Shown here: positions 6,998 through 16,124 of the stretch, one piece after another
How positions within the stretch are numbered: position 1 is the stretch's first letter
Layout of the letters: the number at the start of each line of letters is the position of its first letter
Origin: Candidatus Latescibacterota bacterium
Lineage (GTDB): Bacteria > Latescibacterota > UBA2968 > GCA-2709665
DNA length: 59,642 bases
Direction of reading: 5' to 3'
Assembly: GCA_021295655.1 (NCBI GenBank)
Contig: JAGWBX010000005.1
Coordinates: forward strand, 15,367 to 75,008
Notes under the pieces: generated by a model
What the model was told of the DNA's origin: nothing
What the model saw: the letters and a program-made list of their open reading frames with translations, nothing else
Database searches by the model: none
Made by a program: the position numbers and the translations under genes

Positions 6998-7735
6998 ATG
7001 CAGGTCCCTCCACGGGAATTTCAGGAACTGCACAGCTTCATGGACGCGCTCGAACCCGGTGGTCCACCGCGGGCGGCCTTTTTTCGGAGAGCTGCGAAGG
7101 GTCTCAACCGACCAGGCGGCCGCCTGACTGTGATGGATGCTTCCTTCAATCCCATGACCGTTGCCCACGAAGCCATGTTGAATCGGGCATCGGAAACGTG
7201 CCGGGCGGGCGAAGCGCTGCTCATGCTGTCTCACGCAAACGTTGACAAGCCCATCTACGGGGCGTCGCTGGCACAGCGCCTGGCCATGCTCGACCACTAC
7301 GCAAAACCCTGTTCCAACGTCTCAGTCGCCGGCTGCAGCCACGCCAGATTCGTGGATAAAGCCAGCGCCCTGCGTCCCCTGTACCCCGAATCGACACGCC
7401 TGTACTTCGTGGTTGGATACGACACCCTTCTGAGAATATTCGATTCACGGTACTACGCCAACCTCGAACACGAACTTACCGCACTCTTCGGCGGCGCCCA
7501 CGTCATCGCCGCCAACCGTGACAATATCGACCCCGAAGCTATGCGAAGGCTGGCGAAGAGCCCGGAATATGCCGCATTTTCAGACAGAATCCACTTCATC
7601 AGGCTGGACTGCGCTCATTCGCGGATTTCCTCAACGCAGGTTCGGGCGCTCAGAAAAAAAGGCGTCCCGGCACGTCACCTCGTTCCGTCCCGCATTGCGG
7701 ACGCGATGGATGCATTGGACCTGTACCGCGTCTGA
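6998..7735 (+). CDS. Nucleotidyltransferase of the NadD/NMNAT type
   Basis: About 245 residues. The ATP-binding signature is SFNPMTVAHEAML (about residue 50), a variant of the GxFxPxHxGH motif in which the first His is Thr and the Gly is Ala. The second signature, SRISSTQVR, near the C-terminus is the usual (I/S)SSTxIR of nicotinate/nicotinamide mononucleotide adenylyltransferases. The fold predicts transfer of AMP to a mononucleotide, possibly NAD synthesis or salvage. A TTG 6 nt upstream (6992) is an alternative start; neither has a clear ribosome-binding site. The altered first motif leaves the exact substrate open. Confidence 0.72.
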   Translation: MQVPPREFQELHSFMDALEPGGPPRAAFFRRAAKGLNRPGGRLTVMDASFNPMTVAHEAMLNRASETCRAGEALLMLSHANVDKPIYGASLAQRLAMLDHYAKPCSNVSVAGCSHARFVDKASALRPLYPESTRLYFVVGYDTLLRIFDSRYYANLEHELTALFGGAHVIAANRDNIDPEAMRRLAKSPEYAAFSDRIHFIRLDCAHSRISSTQVRALRKKGVPARHLVPSRIADAMDALDLYRV

Positions 7736-7825
7736 CGGTTCAGCGGGCGCACCGCACCTGTGCAGGTAAACCCTGTTAACTGTTGACTCAGAGAATCGCA
7801 CGAAAGTTCCACGGGAGGATCATGG

Positions 7826-9457
7826 ATGAACGGCGCGGACCTGCTGGTGGCGGAACTTCAGAAAAAAGGCGTCGCCTTTATCGCTACCCTGTGCGGGCAT
7901 GGCCTGGACGACCTGGACGACGCCTGCGACCGGGCGGGAATGCGGCTTGTGGACGTGCGCAATGAACAGGCCGCCGGATATATTGCAGAAGCCGTGGGAC
8001 GCCTCAACCGCACCGTGGGCGTATGTGCCGCAAGCAGCGGCGTGGCGCACGTGAATGCCCTCACCGGCGTCTGCAACGCCCATTTCGACGGCGCGCCGAT
8101 GCTGCTCATCACCGGCAGCGGACCTTCCGGCACCGCGGGACTCGGTCACTTTCAGGACCTGGACCAGGTTGCCATTGCGGCGCCGCTGTGCAAGTACGCG
8201 GAGACCATCCACCATCCGGGGCGAATCCCGCAGACGCTGCACGAGGCATTCGAAGCCGCAATGTCCGGCAGGCCCGGACCCGTACACCTGACGGTTCCCC
8301 AGGACGTCCTCGGCGCCGAAATTCATGCCGACGCCGTCGTGCGCGTTCACGACACCGGCCATCCCGCCCCCACCATCTCGCTGGGGCCTCCGGAAGCAAT
8401 CGAGCGGATGGCGGATCTGATTTCACAGTCGGTCCGTCCCCTTCTGGTGGCCGGCAGCGGAACACATTATGCGGACGGCAGCGCGGCGCTGGCCGAGTTT
8501 ACCCGCACCCTGGACGTTCCGGTGGTGGTGCCGATCTGGGACCGGGGCGCAATCACGAAGCCCATGGAAACCTTTATGGGCGTTGTCGGCGCGGCAAGCG
8601 GCGGCCCAAGGCTTCTCCCGGATGCAGACCTGGTTCTGCTGGCAGGCGCGGTCTGCGACTACCGGGTCGGCTACCTTCAACCGCCCGCCGTGCATCCCGA
8701 TGCGACCCTTGTCCGCATTCACGCGGATGCCTTCCAGGTCAACCATGGCGCGGGCGGCCACCTTCGCGTTACGGCCGATCCGGGGTCGGCGCTGACCCAA
8801 CTGACCGAAGCAGCGAAATCGCGAAAAACCGCACCCAGGACAGCCTGGCTCGAGGAAGCCGCCAGGCGCCGGGACGCGTATTTCCGGCAATGCGTGGCCG
8901 CCCGTAAGGGAAACGGCCTGCACGCGCTCGACATCATCCACGCTGTACAGGCCGTCCTGACCGACGACACCATGGTCATCATCGACGGGGGCAACATCGG
9001 GCAGTGGGCCCACCAGATCCTCTGCGACCGATATCCCGGCCACTGGCTCACCTGCGGGGCCAGCGGCGTTGTCGGCTACGGTATTCCTGCCGCGATGGCC
9101 GCGCGCCTGCTGTATCCGGACCGGCACGTCATCCTCATTTCGGGTGACGGCGCGCTGACGTTCACCGTTGCAGAACTCGAGGCCGCCGCCCGGCAGGGCC
9201 TGCCCTTTGTGGTCCTGCTCGCCGACGACGAAGCGTGGGGCATCACACTCACCGGGCATGAGGCGCGCTACGGCCGCGGGATTACCTCTGAGTTGGGGCC
9301 GATCGACTATGCCGGGATGGCGGAAGCCTTTGGCGCCAGGGGTACTCACATTGAACACGCCGGCCAGATCCTGCCCGCGCTGCGGGACAGCCTTGGCGCG
9401 AAACAGCCCACGCTCATTCACGTGCCGGTTGTCCGGAGCAGTCCCACCGACGGTTAG
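7826..9457 (+). CDS. Thiamine-diphosphate-dependent enzyme, acetolactate synthase-like
   Basis: A 543-residue protein with the three-domain layout of ThDP decarboxylases and carboligases. The N-terminal Pyr domain carries the catalytic-type glutamate (VRNEQAAGYIAEA, about residue 49), a central domain follows, and the C-terminal PP domain carries GDGALTFTVAELEAA and ends in DDEAWG. The usual motif ends in NN; here the metal-binding end is DD, which can still coordinate Mg2+ but is less common. GGGAGG lies 8 nt before the chosen ATG at 7826, and an out-of-frame ATG sits at 7822. No small regulatory subunit gene is adjacent, so a sulfopyruvate/oxalyl/glyoxylate-type role is as likely as branched-chain amino-acid synthesis. 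Confidence 0.85.
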   Translation: MNGADLLVAELQKKGVAFIATLCGHGLDDLDDACDRAGMRLVDVRNEQAAGYIAEAVGRLNRTVGVCAASSGVAHVNALTGVCNAHFDGAPMLLITGSGPSGTAGLGHFQDLDQVAIAAPLCKYAETIHHPGRIPQTLHEAFEAAMSGRPGPVHLTVPQDVLGAEIHADAVVRVHDTGHPAPTISLGPPEAIERMADLISQSVRPLLVAGSGTHYADGSAALAEFTRTLDVPVVVPIWDRGAITKPMETFMGVVGAASGGPRLLPDADLVLLAGAVCDYRVGYLQPPAVHPDATLVRIHADAFQVNHGAGGHLRVTADPGSALTQLTEAAKSRKTAPRTAWLEEAARRRDAYFRQCVAARKGNGLHALDIIHAVQAVLTDDTMVIIDGGNIGQWAHQILCDRYPGHWLTCGASGVVGYGIPAAMAARLLYPDRHVILISGDGALTFTVAELEAAARQGLPFVVLLADDEAWGITLTGHEARYGRGITSELGPIDYAGMAEAFGARGTHIEHAGQILPALRDSLGAKQPTLIHVPVVRSSPTDG

Positions 9458-9515
9458 CCCCCGCAATCGGTCGGCGAGCCCCCCTGGCTTTCGTTGGATA
9501 TCAGGGTGTCCGGTT

Positions 9516-11624
9516 CTACATCAGGCCGTACCAGCCGTACTGGTCGTCCGGTACCAGCACGAAATTGGACCGCGCCGCGGGATACCACGTGTCCGGATTC
9601 CGCTTCCGGTGATCGTCCACGGCGCGCACTTCCACAAAGTACATTCTGTTGGCCTCAGGCACCCTCCACACCACCGATGTGTCCCCGGTCGTTTCCGACA
9701 TGACTTCCTCACGACACGCCCGCTCCGGAAAAACCCGCACGTCGTACTCAATCATGCCGCCGCCCATCTTTATCGACCGGGCCCAGTTCAATCGGACTTC
9801 CCGTCCGCCAATCCGCTGCGCCGGCAATGGAAGTGGAAACGTTGGCGGATGCGCCTTATCGGCTCCCAGATAGTACGAGTAATACGGCTCCGACCCCCAG
9901 ATGCCGAATACGTAACCCAGAATCCAGAACCCGTCTTCGCTTTCGAGTAACTCGGGATCGTACGCGAAACATTCCTGCGCGAAGCCGTCGGCGAAATAAA
10001 CATCCGCCTTCAGTTCGGCCACGGACAATACACGCCCCGCCTTGTGCGGCTGATTGGCGCCGAAAAACAGCGCGTCCACGATATGATCGCCGTCGTCGTA
10101 GGTGGCCTCCGCCACAACGTGGTGGGAGAGCCCCACCGTCCGCGTGGGAATGCCCAGTGCTTCCAGAATCGCCACCGTGACCGCAACGCCCTGCCCGCAC
10201 CGCGCATCGTGTCCCTCCAGAATGGCCACCGGGTCCTGTGTGTCAGGAATCTGGACCGGATTGTAATACAGTGCCCGATTCACGTATCCCGCAACCGCTT
10301 TGACCGCTTCCGCGTCCGAAGCGGCGCCCTCAGTAATGGTTTCGGCAAGATGCCCGAGGTACTCCGACCGATCGGTTCTCGCGGCACGGCGGATCAGTTC
10401 GGCCTCCTTCCCCGGCGGATAATCCGTTGCCGGACCCTCCATATTCACGATGGGAGGCGTCCACGGCAGATGCGGCAGGAAGAGCGACCTTTCGGCGCCG
10501 TAGGTACGGCGGTACCGGTTCAGATGCGCGTCCCTGTCAAAGGCCGTGTCGGGATTGCCGAAACCCGGTTCCTGCGCCGCCGGTTCGCTCTGCAGTACAA
10601 TCCAGGATCCGAATGCTTTTCCCGGTTTCCCGGGTTGCGCGTAGGGTATCGTCGTGCCCGTAATGGCGAACCGCTCGCCGTCCGTCCAGTGATAACACAG
10701 CAGTGGGACCCCGTCCGGCTGCTCAGGAGCCACCAGGTAATCAAAGGTTCCGGTATTCGGGTCGAATACCAGAAAGCGGTCCAGAAACCTGGGTGGTTCG
10801 CCGTCGATGGTCAGAGGCCCGTCGGGGATCACAATCCGGCCCGTTTTCGGATCGAGCCGGCTCGGATGCATATAGGTACTCAGGCAGATATATGCGCGCC
10901 CACGGAAACCGAACCCTCCGCCCATGAATCCGTATACCCTGCCGTGGTCCGGCGCGGGAATCGCTTCTTCCCACCGGCCGCGGACCGGATCCAGAGGCAG
11001 GATCCGGCCCTTTGCCACGTCCCACGCGTAGAGCAGACCCCGATGCATGAGGTGCCCGGATAGTGCGGCCTCAGGATAGGGACCGGGGCGCTCGTCCACG
11101 AATCGTTCCTCGCCCGGATCGAACCTGATCATTCTTGAAGGTTCGGTCACCGGCGAGTAAACCAGGTCCTCGACGCACCATCCGCCTGCCAGTTGCCCTT
11201 CAAACGGACAGTCCACGACACGCGGCTCCGCCATCGGACCATCCAGAACCAGAACACCGGATTCCGAGCGCTCGAAGAGCAACACCTTTCCACAAGGTGT
11301 CTTAAGTCCGTACCAGACGATGGGCCGGGCGCCCGGGATCTGCCGTCTCTCGCACGTCCGACGCGCCGGATCGAAAACCAGGTAGTACGGCAAGTCCCCC
11401 AGGGTGAGCAGCAGTCTATCTTCCCAGGCAATGACCTGTACGACAGATCGACCCGCCATATCGGGCACCGGAATTCGGACCGTCTCCGCGGTACGTAAAT
11501 TATGGCCTGTCAATCGGTTGTGCCCACAACCCTCCCACAGCCAATCCGATCCGTCAACGTCAAATCCAAACGGTCTTCCGGTTTGAATCCCGTCGTGTCT
11601 GTACATCCACACCTGATTTTCCAT
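9516..11624 (-). CDS. Beta-propeller protein with transglutaminase-like cysteine protease domain
   Basis: 702 residues without a signal peptide. Residues 1 to about 370 contain repeated short beta units (FGFDVDG, YLVFDPA, MIRFDPG, RILPLDP, FLVFDPNTGTF) spaced as in a beta-propeller. A transglutaminase-like core follows with Cys476 (DARCGQG), His502 (SHHVVAE) and Asp517 (DHIVDAL), spaced as the Cys-His-Asp triad of that superfamily. The last 100 or so residues (RLNWARSIKMGG, VRAVDDHRKRNPDTWY) look like a fibronectin III-type domain. The start has GAGGGA upstream. Members can act as peptidases, amidases or cross-linking enzymes. It is monocistronic, divergent from the kinase gene at 11811. Confidence 0.72.
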   Translation of the reverse strand: MENQVWMYRHDGIQTGRPFGFDVDGSDWLWEGCGHNRLTGHNLRTAETVRIPVPDMAGRSVVQVIAWEDRLLLTLGDLPYYLVFDPARRTCERRQIPGARPIVWYGLKTPCGKVLLFERSESGVLVLDGPMAEPRVVDCPFEGQLAGGWCVEDLVYSPVTEPSRMIRFDPGEERFVDERPGPYPEAALSGHLMHRGLLYAWDVAKGRILPLDPVRGRWEEAIPAPDHGRVYGFMGGGFGFRGRAYICLSTYMHPSRLDPKTGRIVIPDGPLTIDGEPPRFLDRFLVFDPNTGTFDYLVAPEQPDGVPLLCYHWTDGERFAITGTTIPYAQPGKPGKAFGSWIVLQSEPAAQEPGFGNPDTAFDRDAHLNRYRRTYGAERSLFLPHLPWTPPIVNMEGPATDYPPGKEAELIRRAARTDRSEYLGHLAETITEGAASDAEAVKAVAGYVNRALYYNPVQIPDTQDPVAILEGHDARCGQGVAVTVAILEALGIPTRTVGLSHHVVAEATYDDGDHIVDALFFGANQPHKAGRVLSVAELKADVYFADGFAQECFAYDPELLESEDGFWILGYVFGIWGSEPYYSYYLGADKAHPPTFPLPLPAQRIGGREVRLNWARSIKMGGGMIEYDVRVFPERACREEVMSETTGDTSVVWRVPEANRMYFVEVRAVDDHRKRNPDTWYPAARSNFVLVPDDQYGWYGLM

Positions 11625-11715
11625 CGGCTGTCCCTCGTTGGCGTCGTTACCCGCCGAATCATTCCTGTAACGCGGAATGCCTGGCCGCCCGCGGGTCGCA
11701 CCGCGCTTAAACCGG

Positions 11716-11748
11716 TTGACAAATCAAAAATATTCACTAAGCTATGCC
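11716..11748 (+). promoter_or_regulatory. Possible promoter for the cytidylate-kinase-like gene
   Basis: A perfect -35 box TTGACA (11716-11721) is followed by an A/T-rich stretch but no good -10 at 16-18 nt; TAAGCT (11738-11743) is the best-spaced hexamer. The gene starts at 11811. Confidence 0.3.
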
Positions 11749-11810
11749 GATATTCAAATCCCGTCACGTTCCGCTCGATGCGGAGGCATTATACATGAGC
11801 GAGGCTCCCC

Positions 11811-12503
11811 ATGGGTGTGATTACCGTTTCAAGAGAATACGGCAGCGACGGACGATCGGTCGCTCAGAAGGCGGCTGATCTGTTGGGTTATCTCTGTATG
11901 AACAAAGACCTGCTGGTGGAAGTGGCCAACGAAGCCCAGGTCCCGGTCTCAGAGGCCGAACGCTTCGACGAACGGCCCGAACATCCCGCCATGCGTGTAA
12001 TTCGCAAGTTCCTCACGCCGGGACATCCGGAAGCCATTACCGGCCTGTCGGAGTATGAATGGTGGGCGACCGCCACGGTGCCCGAACTGACCGGACGAAG
12101 CGATACCCGTCTGCCCTTTCCTGACGAGGAGGCCTTTGTCAACGTTACACGCGAAGTTGTCACGCGCCTGGCAGATAGAGACAACGTGGTCCTGGTGGGC
12201 CGGGGCGGACAGGCACTGCTGAGAGATCGGCCGGACACGCTGCATCTTCGGGTGGTTGCCCCCGTTGACTATCGCATTCAGGTGGTCATGGCGCGGGAAG
12301 ACCTGGAATCAGACACCGCGGCAAAACGCATCCGCAAGATGGACGACTACAGGAAACGCTATATCAAGCGACACTACGGTATCGCATGGGACGCCTCCGA
12401 AAACTATCACCTGACACTGAATACCCGACAGACCGGAATCGAAGGCGCCGCCAGCATCGTCGCCGAAGCCGTGCGGTATATGATGAAGGCAAGGCGAAAC
12501 TGA
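11811..12503 (+). CDS. Cytidylate kinase-like family protein (AAA_26 type)
   Basis: This 230-residue P-loop-related protein begins MGVITVSREYGSDGRSVAQK, the nucleotide-binding loop seen in the cytidylate-kinase-like family, where GS(G/D)G replaces the classical Walker A. A second conserved part reads NVVLVGRGGQALL (about residue 122), followed by LHLRVVAP and an RxxxxDxYRKRYIKRHYG lid-like segment (about 165-185). The family phosphorylates nucleotides or unknown small molecules; true Cmk activity is not implied. It is followed by a probable terminator at 12543-12569. Confidence 0.8.
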   Translation: MGVITVSREYGSDGRSVAQKAADLLGYLCMNKDLLVEVANEAQVPVSEAERFDERPEHPAMRVIRKFLTPGHPEAITGLSEYEWWATATVPELTGRSDTRLPFPDEEAFVNVTREVVTRLADRDNVVLVGRGGQALLRDRPDTLHLRVVAPVDYRIQVVMAREDLESDTAAKRIRKMDDYRKRYIKRHYGIAWDASENYHLTLNTRQTGIEGAASIVAEAVRYMMKARRN

Positions 12504-12542
12504 CGGCACGCGGCCAGGAGGAATTACAAAACGCACAAAGAT

Positions 12543-12569
12543 GCCCCGGGGATCCCTCCGGGGCGTTTT
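12543..12569 (+). terminator. Probable intrinsic terminator after the kinase gene
   Basis: A 7-bp perfect stem GCCCCGG/CCGGGGC (12543-12549 and 12558-12564) with an 8-nt loop is followed by GTTTT. The T-run is short, so termination may be partial. It lies between convergent genes. Confidence 0.55.
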
Positions 12570-12594
12570 GCCGTCTAATTCCAACCTGTGATGT

Positions 12595-13035
12595 TTATCC
12601 TTCTTCTCTGAGCATCTCCACCAGCATTTCCAGCGCCGCGATATATCCCCGCCACTTGAATCCGGCTACCTGCCCAACCACGATCGCCGAAAAGCAGGAA
12701 TGCCTCCGGAACGCTTCCCTCGCGTGGATATTTGACAGATGCACCTCCACCGTGGGCAGCCGGCTGTCTTCAACGGCATCCCGCAGCGAGTAACCGAACC
12801 CCGTCAGACCCGCAGGATTCAGAATGATACCCTGGACGCGCTCCCGCGCCTCGTGGACCCTGTCGACAAGGACCCCCTCGTGGTTGGACTGCAGGCATTC
12901 CAGCTCGCAGCCCAACGCGCGTGCGCGTTCCTCGAGCCTGGCGTGGATCTCGTCCACCGTCACGAGACCATAATGGTCCGCCTTCCGCTTTCCAAGCATA
13001 TTCAGGTTAGGTCCCTGGAGCACGAGTATTTTCAT
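12595..13035 (-). CDS. aroQ: 3-dehydroquinate dehydratase, type II
   Basis: 146 residues, the standard length for the type II enzyme that dehydrates 3-dehydroquinate to 3-dehydroshikimate in the shikimate pathway. The N-terminal motif ILVLQGPNLNMLGKR and the active-site Tyr (HYGLVTVDE, about residue 22) are present, as are the NPAGLTGFGYSLRDA loop (about 73) and the HLSNIHAREAFRRHS segment (about 97) with the catalytic His. The start at 13035 is preferred because the protein then begins at the conserved strand and GGAGA precedes it. It is not clustered with other aromatic-pathway genes here. Confidence 0.95.
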   Translation of the reverse strand: MKILVLQGPNLNMLGKRKADHYGLVTVDEIHARLEERARALGCELECLQSNHEGVLVDRVHEARERVQGIILNPAGLTGFGYSLRDAVEDSRLPTVEVHLSNIHAREAFRRHSCFSAIVVGQVAGFKWRGYIAALEMLVEMLREEG

Positions 13036-13157
13036 GTCGAGTTCTCCGTTTCCAATCCGAAACGCCGCGACTTCGGATTCGCTCGCCATACACGGAATTC
13101 AGCCCGTCAGACCCGCCGAACCGTAAGCATCGCCATAGACGTCGGGACCCGTTGGGA

Positions 13158-14231
13158 CTAGAGATATCCGGCCCGGTCAGGCCGCAGTGCCGCGACAACG
13201 TCTCTCACGCGCTGCGCCCGGTCGCGCCGGCAGATCAACAGCGCGTCGGGCGTATCGACGACGACCAGACCCTCCACGTCCACAAGGGCGATCAGCTTGC
13301 CCTCGACGCCATAGGCCGTGTTGTCCCGCGAATTCAGATTCAACACCTCGCCGGAAACCAGATTGCCCTCGGCATCCACGGGAAGGACGTCCGTCAGTGC
13401 GCCCCAACTGCCGATATCGCTCCAGTCAATATCCGCTTCCAGGGTGGCCACCCTGGGCGCCCGTTCAATAATGGCATTGTCTATGGCCACCTCCGTCATC
13501 CGGGGATATTCCCGCGCAATGGCGGCCCGTTCCGACCCTGTGCCCACCGCGGCCTGTATGCGCATCAGAATACGGTGGAGTTCCGGTTCGAACTGCTCGA
13601 ACAGCGCCAGGACCGTACGCGCCTTCCAGACGAACATGTTGCTGTTCCAGAGGAATTCACCGCTCTCCACGTATTGCCGCGCGGTCGGTTCATCGGGTTT
13701 CTCCCTGAACCGCGCCACGCTGTACACGGGCTCTCCGTTGACCCGTCCGGCAACGCTTCCCTTCTGGATGTAACCGTACCCCGTTTCCACGCGCGTGGGT
13801 TTCACCCCAAGCGTAAACAGGGCGTCGGGATCTTCCTCCGCGGCTTCTTCGGCCACATTGAGAAGCCGGCAGAACTCCTCGGGCCTGCCGATATGGTGGT
13901 CGGAGCCCAGGCTGGCCACCGTGCAGCCGGGGTACCGGCTTTCGAGCAGCACGCATTCGAGCCCAATGGCCGGCCCGGTATTCCGCAGCGCCGGTTCGAC
14001 GATCATTCCGGCCCCGGGCAGTTCCGGGAGTTGCTCCCGAACCAGTGCGACCAGTTCGCTGCCCGTTGAGACATGGAGGTCGCGGACGCCGACCAGCGGC
14101 CGGATCCGGTGCACAGCCTCCTGCAGCATGGTGCGTTCTCCAACCATCCTGTGGAACTGCTTCGGCCGTGTCGTCCGGCTGTAAGGCCACAGGCGGGTAC
14201 CGAAACCGCCGGCCCGAATGACGAATTTCAT
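13158..14231 (-). CDS. manC: Mannose-1-phosphate guanylyltransferase (short form)
   Basis: 357 residues. The nucleotidyltransferase signature is RAGGFGTRLWPYSR (residues 6-19), followed by PKQFHRMVG, the LGSDHHI metal/sugar site (about 109), FREKPDEPTA (about 175), the LWNSNMFVW motif (about 192) and DIDWSDIGSWGAL (about 265). It makes GDP-mannose from mannose-1-phosphate and GTP for surface polysaccharides. It lacks the C-terminal isomerase/cupin domain of bifunctional ManC/AlgA. Its start overlaps the stop of the preceding Nudix gene by ATGA (14228-14231), implying translational coupling. Symbol given with the usual caveat that GDP-sugar specificity is by homology. Confidence 0.9.
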   Translation of the reverse strand: MKFVIRAGGFGTRLWPYSRTTRPKQFHRMVGERTMLQEAVHRIRPLVGVRDLHVSTGSELVALVREQLPELPGAGMIVEPALRNTGPAIGLECVLLESRYPGCTVASLGSDHHIGRPEEFCRLLNVAEEAAEEDPDALFTLGVKPTRVETGYGYIQKGSVAGRVNGEPVYSVARFREKPDEPTARQYVESGEFLWNSNMFVWKARTVLALFEQFEPELHRILMRIQAAVGTGSERAAIAREYPRMTEVAIDNAIIERAPRVATLEADIDWSDIGSWGALTDVLPVDAEGNLVSGEVLNLNSRDNTAYGVEGKLIALVDVEGLVVVDTPDALLICRRDRAQRVRDVVAALRPDRAGYL

Positions 14232-14761
14232 TGTGTTTCCCTTGTTCCGGGCGAATACCCGGATACCGGAGGATTCACCTTCACCGCACGGATCGCGCCG
14301 CCGCACCCAGCTTCTTCCACTGCAAGAAAAAGGCCCGGAAATGCGGATTCCTTTGCCTGGAGGGCCAGATTCAACGCATATCGGGCGTTTTCGACAAGGT
14401 CCAGATCATCCACTCGATCCACCTCGACCCACTGCAGCCGCCCTTCGTTACATTCATCCAGAGACTCACGATCGGTATACCCCGAGAAAAATACCACGGT
14501 CGTGAGGTCGCCGTCTTCAATCCGGGTCAGAACGATGCGAATCTCCAGATTCCGGATCTCTTCCGCTTCGATGCCGGTTTCCTCGCTGACCTCGCGGAAC
14601 ACCACCGCTTCCAGATCGTCCATCTCGCCGGGTTCCGCCCGGCCCCCAACCCCTGTCCAGCGGCCCGGCGCAAACCCCTTCCTGGACGCACGCTCAAGTA
14701 ATAAAACACGGTTTTTCCGAAATAGAAAAACCGCCACGTACACGTTCATACCCGCACCCAC
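14228..14761 (-). CDS. Nudix hydrolase
   Basis: 177 residues with a complete Nudix box: GVGGRAEPGE, then REVSEETGIE (about residues 37-65), which binds Mg2+ and cleaves nucleoside diphosphate-X substrates. The N-terminal strand NVYVAVFLFRKNRVLLLERA is typical. The start taken is GTG at 14761 with GAGAGG 5 nt upstream; ATG at 14749 is possible. The 4-nt ATGA overlap with manC suggests a functional link, for example housekeeping of GDP-sugars or nucleotides, but substrate specificity cannot be read from the sequence. Confidence 0.88.
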   Translation of the reverse strand: MGAGMNVYVAVFLFRKNRVLLLERASRKGFAPGRWTGVGGRAEPGEMDDLEAVVFREVSEETGIEAEEIRNLEIRIVLTRIEDGDLTTVVFFSGYTDRESLDECNEGRLQWVEVDRVDDLDLVENARYALNLALQAKESAFPGLFLAVEEAGCGGAIRAVKVNPPVSGYSPGTRETQ

Positions 14762-14850
14762 GTCAGCCTCTCATGAGCTCGCCCCCCGGAAAACGGAACG
14801 GCGGGGCCTCAGGGATCCCGGCCGCGCGCCAACTCAAGCAGGGCCCGTGG

Positions 14851-15726
14851 TCATACCCGAACCTCCGCGCCGGATCGCGAGTTCAACAACAGTGAATACA
14901 GCCTGGCCAGCGTCTGCCGCATTTCATTGCGAGGTACGATCATGTCGACAAATCCGTGCTCAAGGACCTTTTCGGCGCGTTGCGCGCGACGTAGCGCCTC
15001 CAGTTCCTCCTCGCCCACCGAACTGCCGGTAATCCGCTCGCCCGTAAAGCCGATCAGCGCGTTGGGCTCCGCGATATTGACATCGCCGATCAGGGCATAG
15101 CTGGCGGACACACCGGCCGTTGTGGGATCCGTCAGTATGGAGATGAACAGCAGACCCTCGTCTGCAAACAGCGCCAGCCTGGCGTTAATTTTGGCGAGTT
15201 GCATCAGCGAGAGCGCGCTTTCCTGCATGCGGGCGCCCCCCGATCGGCAGATCAGGAGGAGGGGCAGGCGCTCGGAGATACACCGGTCGATCAGGCGGCA
15301 GAACCGCTCGCCCTCCGCCGAAGACAGCGTGCCCATGATAAACGCGGGTTCGTGAATCCCCACGCCGATGCGCCAACCATCGATCTTGCCGATACCCACG
15401 CTAACCGCCGCGTCCAGGCCCGTGGCCTTGCGACCCTCCCTGATCCGTTCGGCATAACGCTTGCGATCTTCAAAATGCAGTGGATCGGCGGACTTTACCT
15501 CCGTGGCAATTTCCTCGAAAGCGCCTTCATCGAGGATATGGTCCAGATACTCCCGGTACCCAATCCTGAAATGCGCGCCGCAGTGGGGACATATCCCAAA
15601 CTCCTGTCGCAACTGCTTGCTATAAAGCGTCTGATGGCAGCGCTCGCACTTGATCCACAGATTGTCGGGCATCGTCCGCCGGACAAGCGTTTGTATTCCG
15701 GACTTCAATCGGTCAAACCAATTCAC
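14851..15726 (-). CDS. accD: Acetyl-CoA carboxylase carboxyltransferase subunit beta
   Basis: 291 residues. The N-terminal four-Cys zinc ribbon (CERCHQTLY...CPHCGAHF, about residues 24-46) is followed by the crotonase-fold carboxyltransferase domain with SGGARMQES (about 160), MQLAKINARL, DPTTAGVSASYA and IGFTGERI. AccD pairs with AccA to carboxylate acetyl-CoA to malonyl-CoA in fatty-acid synthesis. I start at GTG 15726 (MNWFDRLKSG, the usual N-terminus) because AAGGA lies upstream; the frame extends further 5' only as a shadow. accA is not adjacent. Confidence 0.95.
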   Translation of the reverse strand: MNWFDRLKSGIQTLVRRTMPDNLWIKCERCHQTLYSKQLRQEFGICPHCGAHFRIGYREYLDHILDEGAFEEIATEVKSADPLHFEDRKRYAERIREGRKATGLDAAVSVGIGKIDGWRIGVGIHEPAFIMGTLSSAEGERFCRLIDRCISERLPLLLICRSGGARMQESALSLMQLAKINARLALFADEGLLFISILTDPTTAGVSASYALIGDVNIAEPNALIGFTGERITGSSVGEEELEALRRAQRAEKVLEHGFVDMIVPRNEMRQTLARLYSLLLNSRSGAEVRV

Positions 15727-15960
15727 GATAACGTATCCTTTAAAAATCCCTTGCGTTTCCCTTTTCCCGCACTGCTGAAACCGGTTCAGGCGGAACGCGA
15801 AATATACCGCCATTGCCAGCCTGACACAAGAAAATTAATACATAGCAAGCAGTTAGACGGATGCCTTGCCCTGTCCCGCGGCTTCTTTCCGGCGCGCATG
15901 ATGTCCGATTTACCCCTCGTCACTCCCCCGCGCTCACTGCCCGGTCCTATAGATTTTCTG

Positions 15961-15989
15961 TTGACATGCTTTCGCATATCTTATAGTAT
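15961..15989 (+). promoter_or_regulatory. Putative sigma-70 promoter for the LysR-type gene
   Basis: TTGACA (15961-15966) is followed by TATAGT at 15-nt spacing (15982-15987) or TAGTAT at 17-nt spacing (15984-15989). The LysR gene starts at 16125, leaving a leader of about 130 nt. The rest of the 15727-16124 gap between accD and this gene shows no ORF. Confidence 0.55.
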
Positions 15990-16124
15990 TCCTATCGTGA
16001 CTTACCGTTTGGCGTGCCTGAATGACCGTCCGTTCGCGCGCCTGGAATCCCTCAGTTTTAAACGTCAATACGTACCGCCGTCACGTCCGGGAAACGACAT
16101 CCACATCGAATTGGAAACCATTTC

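Noticed and set aside
8423..9466. Minus-strand frame opposite the ThDP enzyme
   Set aside because: Fully covered by a recognised ThDP protein on the plus strand; no motif in the frame.
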